The notes under the pieces: model-generated
What the model saw: the letters and a program-made list of their open reading frames with translations, nothing else
Told to the model about the DNA's origin: nothing
Database searches by the model: none
Program-made: the position numbers and the translations under genes
Shown here: positions 6,248 to 12,052 of the stretch, piece by piece
How the letters are laid out: the number at the start of each line of letters is the position of its first letter
Numbering within the stretch: the first letter of the stretch is position 1
Source of the DNA: Candidatus Woesearchaeota archaeon
GTDB taxonomy: Archaea; Nanobdellota; Nanobdellia; SCGC-AAA011-G17; VGLX01
Assembly: GCA_016866645.1 (NCBI GenBank)
Contig: VGLX01000013.1
Coordinates: 1 to 13,925, forward strand
DNA: 13,925 bases
Direction: 5' to 3'

Positions 6248-6897
6248 AACTCCCGAAAATATTCTTACCTGATCAAAACCTTGAGCTTAAATTAGAGCAG
6301 CTGATACAAAACCCTAAAGTCCAAGAGAAAGAGCAGGAGAAGCCTTATGATGAAGAGCTCCAAAAGCTTTTTTCTCACTTCAACCCGGTCTGGACCGACT
6401 ACGAAGAAGTACACTCAACAGTAGACGATCTGGCTGCCAAGCTAGGATACTCAAAACTTGACGAGCACAAATGGTTCAAGTACGACTATTGGTCCAAGCC
6501 AGCAGGGCTAGAAGAATCTTACTTGCTGACAAGGTTCGGAAAGAAGTATAACAAGCATTACGCGTTCGCAAGGATAAAAAATTGCAACGTTGACAAGTTC
6601 TGCAAAAAGCTCGAATATCAAAGAGCGATGGTATACCCGAAAACATTTGCCATGTCCGGAGCAGCCTTCGCAGGGGCTATAGCCTTAGGCAGCTTATGCT
6701 CGACTTACCCTCAAGGGAACTTCTTGAAAGACATGCTGTCATGGATGATACATGGATGGGTAGGCATAATGGCAATACTTTCAATACCTAGAATATTAGG
6801 ATATGCAAACAAAAAAGTTGGAAAAGGATTAGACAAGTACTGTACTGGATTAATAATAGGTGATGACAAGAAGGCCTTAGAGGCGGCTTTCAGCTGA
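6244..6897 (+). CDS. Array paralogue 4, two-helix membrane type
   Basis: A 217-residue protein starting MKLPKIFLPDQNLELKL. After an acidic/basic low-complexity linker (22-38) comes the shared core: GYSKL (68-72), YDYWSKPAGLEES, HYAFARIK and DKFCKKLE (105-124). The membrane hairpin lies at about 134-154 and 165-187. The tail CTGLIIGDDKKALEAAFS (200-217) matches those of paralogues 3 and 6. It overlaps paralogue 3 by ATGA. The last 16 bases across the stop, GCGGCTTTCAGCTGAG, are identical to those ending paralogue 6. No enzymatic motif was recognised. Confidence 0.87.
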   Translation: MKLPKIFLPDQNLELKLEQLIQNPKVQEKEQEKPYDEELQKLFSHFNPVWTDYEEVHSTVDDLAAKLGYSKLDEHKWFKYDYWSKPAGLEESYLLTRFGKKYNKHYAFARIKNCNVDKFCKKLEYQRAMVYPKTFAMSGAAFAGAIALGSLCSTYPQGNFLKDMLSWMIHGWVGIMAILSIPRILGYANKKVGKGLDKYCTGLIIGDDKKALEAAFS

Positions 6898-6905
6898 GGA
6901 CTAAA

Positions 6906-7334
6906 ATGAGGATTCCTAAAACATTCGTTCCTGATAAAACACTTGAGACTAAGGTAAAATCGTTATTATCAAAAAAGGGTCTTTACAAGGATGTGGTAAA
7001 CAAGTACGGATTTTTCAAGCCACACCCCGTAGACTACACGAGCAATTGTTACCTTGCTATAAGGTCGATCCTGAAAGATGAAGGATACGAGGACACCTAT
7101 AATTTTAAATCAGCTGATACTATCAGGATAGAGCTTTTGAAGAACCAGCTTTTAAACAACAGATTCTGCTTGGAAGGCTACACGCAGGACAGAAAATCTG
7201 TAATCATAGGGTCTGTAAACAGGATGGACGAGGCTGTGAGGCTAATGGACAGGTTTAATGAAGAATTAAAATTCAATCTTAAAATTAAACAATACATCGG
7301 TAAAGGAGTCTGGGAAGACATAGAGCCGGAATAA
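6906..7334 (+). CDS. Array paralogue 5, short soluble type
   Basis: A 142-residue protein starting MRIPKTFVPDKTLETKV, beginning 8 bases after paralogue 4. Beyond the signature it is only loosely like paralogues 1 and 2. It keeps a mid-protein helix (LAIRSILKDEGYE, 50-62), a strand IRIELLKN, and a late strand plus helix, SVIIGSVNRMDEAVRLMDRF, which corresponds in position to the FMLVIKTLDD segment of paralogue 1. There is no membrane segment. Its first 33 coding bases match paralogue 6 at 30 positions although the rest of the two proteins differ. The body is strongly basic and the last residues are acidic (WEDIEPE). Confidence 0.85.
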   Translation: MRIPKTFVPDKTLETKVKSLLSKKGLYKDVVNKYGFFKPHPVDYTSNCYLAIRSILKDEGYEDTYNFKSADTIRIELLKNQLLNNRFCLEGYTQDRKSVIIGSVNRMDEAVRLMDRFNEELKFNLKIKQYIGKGVWEDIEPE

Positions 7335-7337
7335 AAA

Positions 7338-7970
7338 ATGAAGATTCCTGAAACATTCGTTCCTGAGAAAAGTTTGGAAGATAAGATAGAACGATTAGGA
7401 GAAGGATACGTATCACAAGGACGAAACGTTACGCCCAAGATTGAGAAGAAAGATATTAACGACCTTTTAAAAAACATCTGTAGCGTAAGAGACTATGAAG
7501 TATTCTCAGAGATAAGGCCTTTATTAGAGAAAACAGGTTATACTCTGATGAAGAGCAAAAAACGTTACGAATACTGGTCTAGGCCTGCAGGGCTTGATGA
7601 GAAGCACCTTTTCATAAGGATTAAAGATAAGACAGAGCATTACGCTTTCTCTACGGTAGAAGAAAATAACCTTGAAAAGTTTTGCAAAAAATTTGAGTAT
7701 GGAAAAAAACAAGCGCCTTTAAACGTAATCTTAACGGTTGCTACAACTGCAGTAACCACTTTATCAGGCATGACTGCTTTTGCTTTCCTTTACGAAACTG
7801 GTAGAGTATCTGTTGGGCTATATGGGGTTGCGCTTTTCGCATTCAGCGGTATCGTTTTAGGGACGTACCTGGCGGAGCGTTTAAAAAAGAAAAACAAAAA
7901 CCTTACAAAGAGATACTGCCTTAACCTTATAAGAGATGACCAAGAAGCTTTGAAAGCGGCTTTCAGCTGA
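7338..7970 (+). CDS. Array paralogue 6, two-helix membrane type
   Basis: A 210-residue protein starting MKIPETFVPEKSLEDKIERL, closest to the family consensus. Core motifs are KTGYTLM (65-71), YEYWSRPAGLDEK (77-89) and HYAFSTV...EKFCKKFEYG (101-122). The membrane hairpin lies at about 127-151 and 157-180, followed by a very basic stretch RLKKKNKN, consistent with an inside-facing tail. The tail CLNLIRDDQEALKAAFS matches paralogues 3 and 4. It is last in the operon, 3 bases after paralogue 5, and is followed by AAAAACTTTTTATT, which could serve both as the operon's T-tract terminator and as the hjc TATA region. Confidence 0.87.
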   Translation: MKIPETFVPEKSLEDKIERLGEGYVSQGRNVTPKIEKKDINDLLKNICSVRDYEVFSEIRPLLEKTGYTLMKSKKRYEYWSRPAGLDEKHLFIRIKDKTEHYAFSTVEENNLEKFCKKFEYGKKQAPLNVILTVATTAVTTLSGMTAFAFLYETGRVSVGLYGVALFAFSGIVLGTYLAERLKKKNKNLTKRYCLNLIRDDQEALKAAFS

Positions 7971-7978
7971 GCCAAAAA

Positions 7979-7987
7979 CTTTTTATT
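7979..7987 (+). promoter_or_regulatory. TATA-like element of hjc, overlapping an oligo-T terminator
   Basis: CTTTTTATT is centred about 28 bases before the hjc ATG at 8011, the usual archaeal spacing for a leaderless message. The T-run could also end transcription from the upstream operon. The 40-base gap leaves no room for separate elements. Confidence 0.45.
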
Positions 7988-8010
7988 CTATACTATTTTC
8001 TCTGAAAGTT

Positions 8011-8427
8011 ATGTCGAAGCGCAAAGGGAGCAATGCGGAAAGAGAACTTGTGCATATGTTCCAGGACAAGGGCTGGGGTGCTATGCGCGCAGCTGGCTCT
8101 GGCTCAACTACGCTTCCTTCTCCGGATATTATAGCGGGTAACAGGGATAATAAGCGGTATTTAGTCATAGAATGCAAGTCGATCAAGAATGACGCGCAGT
8201 ACTTCCCAGAGGATGAGATACAGCAGCTAAGGACTTTTTCCAGCATGTTCGGCGCAGAGCCATGGATAGGAATAAGGTTTGACTTCCTGAAATGGTTTTT
8301 TGTACACCTGGATGAAGTAAAAAAAGGCAAGGGCAAACTCTACGTCATAACCTTAGAGTATGCTCAAAAAAAAGGAAAAAGTTTTGGTGAGCTGATAGGC
8401 CTGTTCAAGCAGGAAAAGCTCACCTGA
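8011..8427 (+). CDS. hjc: Archaeal Holliday junction resolvase Hjc
   Basis: A structure-specific endonuclease of the archaeal Hjc family (PD-(D/E)XK fold) that cuts four-way DNA junctions during recombination and fork repair, acting as a homodimer. It shows KGSNAERELV (E10 as the first acidic ligand), R26 and AGSGST, then SPDIIAG (D39) and VIECKS (E54, K56), which together form the catalytic E-D-ExK set. At 138 residues it is slightly longer than the 120-130 usual for the family, with a basic tail (YAQKKGKSFGELIGLF...). The ATG is preceded by a TATA-like box at leaderless spacing. Its last 8 bases overlap the convergent gene at 8420-9379. Confidence 0.93.
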   Translation: MSKRKGSNAERELVHMFQDKGWGAMRAAGSGSTTLPSPDIIAGNRDNKRYLVIECKSIKNDAQYFPEDEIQQLRTFSSMFGAEPWIGIRFDFLKWFFVHLDEVKKGKGKLYVITLEYAQKKGKSFGELIGLFKQEKLT

Positions 8428-9379
8428 TAACGCCTTTCTTCTGCAGATGGATAGCCCGTTCTTTTTCCTGGTCTCTTCGCTCTACTAATCCTCTCGTTGT
8501 GTCGTATCTTGGCTTAAGGTTTCTTTCAAACTCTTCGTAAGGAGGCAGGTCCGGGTTGGCCATTGTCTGGCCCATATGCGCCAAGCCTTCTGTCAAGACG
8601 TTTTGCAGCTGTGATATCATGCTGCTTGAGCTTTCTACTGCTTTTACGACTGCTGCGAATCCACAATTGATATCCTTGGCTAGTAGGTAGGCGTCTTTGG
8701 TGTTGGTCACGTGATGCTCAAACCTCACTGCCTTGTTGACCATCCTCTCGCTGAGGTGTATGCTGTACCTGAAGAAGTCTTCCAAGACATTGAGCGTTTT
8801 TCTTTCCCTTTCTAGGTCATCGACTAGGTCTAGCATCTTGGCGTATTCTGTTCCGCCTTCGTAAAGCCTCCGCTTCATATCCCTGAGATTCGTTTCTAAT
8901 CTGAAGTAGTGCTCGTCTCTTGCTTTCAGGTTGTTGAACTCTTGAGTCCTCTTGACGTATTCTTTCAACACGGGCGTTAAAGAGTCTTTCTTGTCGTCTA
9001 TGCCTAAGAAGTTCTCCTTGTACTCGTCATTGATAAGCTCTACGTACTTTTCTAAACTGCTTAGCTTACATCTGGCTTCGTTGTTGATGACTTCTAAGCC
9101 GTAATTTATGCTTCTCATAGCCTCTAGCTGGAGGTCGAAAAGCTCGCTTATGCTTTTCACTTTCTTCCCTAAGAACTTTTCTTTGAAGATCTTTCTCATC
9201 TTGAGATAAGGTTTTGAATGGCTGAGCTGTGTCTCCACTTCTGACTTGTAGCCTTCCACCTGTTTCAACGACTTGTCTATCGAGTAGAAATCTTTAGGCA
9301 CTAACGCGTAACTCATGCCTTGGTTGGTGGCCGTGCTCAAGCTGTTCAAGAAGCTCGTGTCTTGTGCTGTTCTTGTCAT
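8420..9379 (-). CDS. Uncharacterised coiled-coil protein
   Basis: A 319-residue, highly charged, almost fully helical protein that I do not recognise. Probable coiled coils span about 30-60, 85-175 and 180-215 (heptad-like Leu/Ile spacing in LNVLEDFFRYSIHLSERMV and neighbouring segments). There is then a less charged stretch, AAVVKAVESSSSMISQLQNVL, and a basic, Pro-containing C-terminus. There is no signal peptide or membrane helix. The start at 9379 is fixed by GGAGGG 5 bases upstream and by the ATGA overlap with the preceding membrane-anchored gene, so the two are cotranslated and may interact. A structural or membrane-associated scaffold role is inference only. Confidence 0.8.
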   Translation of the reverse strand: MTRTAQDTSFLNSLSTATNQGMSYALVPKDFYSIDKSLKQVEGYKSEVETQLSHSKPYLKMRKIFKEKFLGKKVKSISELFDLQLEAMRSINYGLEVINNEARCKLSSLEKYVELINDEYKENFLGIDDKKDSLTPVLKEYVKRTQEFNNLKARDEHYFRLETNLRDMKRRLYEGGTEYAKMLDLVDDLERERKTLNVLEDFFRYSIHLSERMVNKAVRFEHHVTNTKDAYLLAKDINCGFAAVVKAVESSSSMISQLQNVLTEGLAHMGQTMANPDLPPYEEFERNLKPRYDTTRGLVERRDQEKERAIHLQKKGVIR

Positions 9380-9753
9380 TTTTTCCCTCCTGTTTCACCT
9401 TCTTTGAAAGTTTCATTAAGCCATTGGCCGAAATCGCTAATCTTCTTTTTCATGTAAGGTATTATCTCTTTGGTCTCTTTCTTGATGCTCTGTCCTAAGC
9501 TTCTCTCATTGACCCTTAGCTCTTCGCTTACCTTGTACCATTCCTTGTCGCATCCTAAGTAGACTTCTAAGTTCCCTTTCTCGTTTATCTTGTACTTTTT
9601 CTCTAATTGGAAAGGTTTATGGTAGGTATGCTCATCTATCTTTACGTTCCTGTACATTATCGGCTCTATTATTCTGTCTTTTATGTTGCAATAGTCTCCG
9701 AGAACTGCTGAGCCTAGCATCAAGGCTCCGATTGCTGCGTATTTGAGTTTCAT
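9376..9753 (-). CDS. Small membrane-anchored or secreted protein of unknown function
   Basis: A 125-residue protein beginning MKLKYAAIGALMLGSAVLGDYC, an N-terminal hydrophobic segment that can act as a signal peptide or signal anchor. The remainder is hydrophilic, with a beta-like middle (about 40-72, including EVYLGCDKEWYKV) and a helical C-terminus (ISDFGQWLNETF). It is first in a two-gene operon with the coiled-coil protein, overlapping by 4 bases. A TATA box lies about 29 bases before the ATG. If the anchor is uncleaved, the helical C-terminus could recruit the downstream protein only if both are on the same side of the membrane, which the sequence does not settle. No family recognised. 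Confidence 0.78.
   Translation of the reverse strand: MKLKYAAIGALMLGSAVLGDYCNIKDRIIEPIMYRNVKIDEHTYHKPFQLEKKYKINEKGNLEVYLGCDKEWYKVSEELRVNERSLGQSIKKETKEIIPYMKKKISDFGQWLNETFKEGETGGKK
9385..9390 (-). promoter_or_regulatory. Shine-Dalgarno for the coiled-coil gene
   Basis: GGAGGG on the minus strand lies 5 bases before the ATG at 9379 and inside the end of the upstream gene. It supports the chosen start and independent ribosome recruitment within the operon. Confidence 0.6.
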
Positions 9754-9981
9754 TGTAATGACTACTATACTTGTCTGTTTTAATATGGGTTTTTAGAAAA
9801 ATTAGGAAAATCCTTTGGAAAGATGTGAAGAACTTGCGGATTGAGGAAAATTATCTGCTGAAACGTAAAAAAATCCGGAAACCTTACGGAAAAAACAGAA
9901 GCTACAATAAACGGTCTTATTTCAGAACAAAAGGCTTATAAACACTCGTTCTTGAAATGAAAAACAACCGAGGAATTTAAA
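9754..9981. other. Divergent intergenic region, 228 bases
   Basis: This gap separates two divergent transcription units. It holds a minus-strand TATA (TTTTAATATG at 9778-9787, read as CATATTAAAA, about 29 bases from the ATG at 9753) and a plus-strand TATA (CTTATAAAC, 9935-9943). The plus-strand message would have a leader of about 17 bases carrying GAGG (9970-9973) 8 bases before the ATG at 9982. The 100 bases between the promoters are A-rich, with repeated GGAAA-like strings. I see no convincing gene or RNA there. Confidence 0.5.
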
Positions 9982-10518
9982 ATGAACGACCGTGTGAAAA
10001 GGATCAAAACCGCGAAAGAAACACTAGAATACTTAATCGACGATGCCAAGACAATGATAGGCGCATCAGGCGCAACTACAGGAGGACATTATGTGACTAC
10101 CGTCAAAGACGCATGGAACGGACGAAAGAAAGGATTCTACGCTCGAGACGCTTCAGTCATAGATAAGGAAGGGACGATAGGATTCTCCAGAGGTTCAGTC
10201 TTAGAATATGTAGAATACTTCAACCATGGAGAAGTAGAAAACTTCGCACTTAAGATGGTCATGGGGCACATGAGCCTGCCGCACGGATTTGTTTCAAGGG
10301 ATGAGATGGCCAAGCACACAAGCATAGAAGCATGGATGACAATGACAGACAAGACAGTCATGTACGGGAAATACGGCATGGACAACATCGAACAAGCGCT
10401 GAACTACAAGACCGATAATAAATTAGAGCAAAGGTTTGTCAAAGAATTAAACGAGTGCATAGTAAAAGCTGTGAAGAAAGGAAGGCAAGAAATATACGAC
10501 AGGCTTTTCGGAAAATAA
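9982..10518 (+). CDS. Uncharacterised soluble protein
   Basis: A 178-residue protein I do not recognise. It has a basic helical N-terminus (MNDRVKRIKTAKETLEYLIDDAK), then a mixed alpha/beta region with GASGATTGGHY (27-37), GFYARDASV, FSRGSVLEYVEYF and KMVMGHMSLPHGFV (91-104). A helical, Lys-rich C-terminus follows (KELNECIVKAVKKGRQEIYDRLF). It is rich in Met and His in the middle (MGHMSLPHG, MAKH), which might bind metal; that is speculation. There is no signal peptide or membrane helix. The ATG is supported by a GAGG Shine-Dalgarno and a TATA box. It appears to be a single-gene transcript. Confidence 0.78.
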   Translation: MNDRVKRIKTAKETLEYLIDDAKTMIGASGATTGGHYVTTVKDAWNGRKKGFYARDASVIDKEGTIGFSRGSVLEYVEYFNHGEVENFALKMVMGHMSLPHGFVSRDEMAKHTSIEAWMTMTDKTVMYGKYGMDNIEQALNYKTDNKLEQRFVKELNECIVKAVKKGRQEIYDRLFGK

Positions 10519-10527
10519 TTCTTATTT

Positions 10528-10541
10528 GAGATTATAATCTC
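10528..10541. repeat. Perfect 14-base palindrome downstream of the 9982-10518 gene
   Basis: GAGATTATAATCTC is a perfect dyad 9 bases after the stop of the plus-strand gene and about 60 bases beyond the end of the convergent zinc-ribbon gene. It could be a bidirectional terminator or an operator. There is no T-run beside it, so neither role is certain. A direct repeat TTAAGCGG (10566-10573 and 10577-10584, 11-base period) follows. Confidence 0.5.
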
Positions 10542-10599
10542 TGCTATTGTAATAATGATAATCCATTAAGCGGCTGTTAAGCGGTTGATACAGTTACAT

Positions 10600-10974
10600 C
10601 TACGAAAACGGAATTTTATAAAAACAACAATTGCAGCGGCACAACTTTTTATTAGAATCGTATTTGTAGCCCCATTTACATGTTCCTAATTGGGTATCTT
10701 CTGCAAACTCTTGGAAGCACGTGTCCTTACAGTCCGCAGCAGTATTAAGCGGATAATCTATCCCTTTGCAGACCCCACCGATTAAAAAAATAACAACTAA
10801 GACACATCCAATCAGAATAAACGTGCCTATGATCATCCACATCCACCATTTAGACTTCTTTACTTCAGGCTCTTCACTCAGCGATACATAAGCCTTGCCT
10901 TGTTTAGCGCCGCATATGGTGCAGTATTCAGAATTGTCTGGTATTTGTTTTCCGCATTTTTGACAATATGCCAT
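10600..10974 (-). CDS. Zinc-ribbon, single-TM protein with Cys-rich outer domain
   Basis: A 124-residue protein. MAYCQKCGKQIPDNSEYCTICG gives an N-terminal zinc ribbon with ligands C4, C7, C18 and C21. A charged linker follows, then a membrane helix (about 43-68, WWMWMIIGTF...FLIGGV) and a C-terminal domain of about 56 residues with eight cysteines (C69, C82, C86, C99, C112, C114, C116, C117), probably outside the cell and disulfide- or metal-bound. The frame stays open to 11073, but the family start is the internal ATG at 10974. A TATA box (11007-11015) and a GGTGA Shine-Dalgarno lie inside the extension, so the shorter form is chosen. Proteins with a cytosolic zinc ribbon joined to a TM are common in archaea and mostly uncharacterised. 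Confidence 0.8.
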   Translation of the reverse strand: MAYCQKCGKQIPDNSEYCTICGAKQGKAYVSLSEEPEVKKSKWWMWMIIGTFILIGCVLVVIFLIGGVCKGIDYPLNTAADCKDTCFQEFAEDTQLGTCKWGYKYDSNKKLCRCNCCFYKIPFS

Positions 10975-11006
10975 CAAACCTTCACCACATCTGAAGCAAT
11001 CCGAAG

Positions 11007-11015
11007 TTTTAAACC
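11007..11015 (-). promoter_or_regulatory. TATA box of the zinc-ribbon gene
   Basis: On the minus strand the sequence reads GGTTTAAAA, centred about 36 bases before the ATG at 10974. This leaves a leader of roughly 10 bases and supports the internal start. Confidence 0.5.
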
Positions 11016-11107
11016 TTTCTGCCCTAGTTCTTTCACGTTGACACGAATGAGCATTTCGGTAACGAGAAAACATTACGTTAAAAGAATACGATAACCTAAA
11101 AGAATCA

Positions 11108-12052
11108 TCAGATGCTTGTTATCTTCTTGTCTTTAAGCATGCTGCTTATCCGGCTTTTCAAATTTTCGCCAGGGTATGCTGACTGCGCCTTTTTCTTCTG
11201 CTCAAGCAACAGCTCTGCATAGCCTTTCTCTGAAGCGCAGTATATCAATCCTTTTATCAGCTTGCTCTCTTTTTTCAGCTCTTCCTTGAGCACTGCATAT
11301 TTTAGTTTAGGGCTAAGGTCAGATTTTAAGTCTTTGATGTCTACCGAGTTCTTGAGATATTCTTTTTCAGCTTCTGCGAGTTTTCTTTTCCTGCTTACAG
11401 GGTCTTGCGTTGGGCAATAACTCATTATCTCAATGACAGAAGTGCCGTTATGCTCGAACGACTGCAACAGTATGTCCTTCAGCATCTTTGACTCTTTCGG
11501 ATAACCAGAAGCACGAGCTACGAACGTCGCACCTGACTCTATAGCTAACGAGACTGTATCCCATGGAGTCTCAAGGTTCCCGTAAGGAGCACTCACAGTC
11601 TCTATGCCTTGCTGGGTAGTAGGAGCTGTCTGTCCTGCAGTCATCGCATATATTCCATTGTTGAGTATCATGTAAGTCGCCTTGACGTTGTTATGGCAGA
11701 GCTGCTGGAAGTTCGACATCCCTATTGCGAGCGCGTCGCCGTCGCCACTCACAACGTAGACCAAGCCTTTTTTCTTAGCCAGCTGCATCGCAGTAGCTGC
11801 GCCTTGTGCCGTGTTGCCTGCGTTGCCGTGAGTAGTATGCACTGTCACTACATCCTGCCAGGTGGTGAACCTTCCTGAGCACCCGATGCCTGAAATGCCT
11901 AAGATATCCTCTTTTGAAAGGCTGTGCTTGTTCATGTATTCGGAAAGCGCTGATAAGAACTGCTTCCTGATATTATAATAACTGCATACTTTGCCCGAGC
12001 CTGCGCACCAGGTCTCTGCAGCTTCCCTCACCAGGTCATTTTCAGTGATCAT
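11108..12052 (-). CDS. korB: 2-oxoacid:ferredoxin oxidoreductase beta subunit
   Basis: The beta chain binds thiamine diphosphate and a 4Fe-4S cluster and, with the alpha chain, oxidatively decarboxylates a 2-oxoacid to acyl-CoA while reducing ferredoxin. The 314-residue length is normal. ThDP/Mg motifs are VSGDGDALAIG (101-111) and NNGIYAMTAGQTAPTT (131-146). GISGIGCSGRF (C58), THGNAGNTAQGAA and SYCPTQ (C213) are typical. The usual cluster motif WCPGCG reads WCAGSG (C16, S19), with an extra Cys at C23. It begins with a 4-base overlap of korA. Substrate (pyruvate, 2-oxoglutarate or other 2-oxoacid) is not settled by sequence, so the symbol denotes the two-subunit OFOR family and not specificity for 2-oxoglutarate. 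Confidence 0.9.
   Translation of the reverse strand: MITENDLVREAAETWCAGSGKVCSYYNIRKQFLSALSEYMNKHSLSKEDILGISGIGCSGRFTTWQDVVTVHTTHGNAGNTAQGAATAMQLAKKKGLVYVVSGDGDALAIGMSNFQQLCHNNVKATYMILNNGIYAMTAGQTAPTTQQGIETVSAPYGNLETPWDTVSLAIESGATFVARASGYPKESKMLKDILLQSFEHNGTSVIEIMSYCPTQDPVSRKRKLAEAEKEYLKNSVDIKDLKSDLSPKLKYAVLKEELKKESKLIKGLIYCASEKGYAELLLEQKKKAQSAYPGENLKSRISSMLKDKKITSI

Noticed and set aside
9825..9941. GTG-initiated 38-codon basic frame between the divergent genes.
   Set aside because: No Shine-Dalgarno at a useful distance, its stop lies inside the downstream TATA box, and an open frame of this length is not surprising in A-rich DNA.
10975..11073. N-terminal extension of the zinc-ribbon gene containing a CFRCGEG string.
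   Set aside because: The extension contains the TATA box and Shine-Dalgarno of the shorter form, and homologues of this type start at MAYCQKCG-like sequences.
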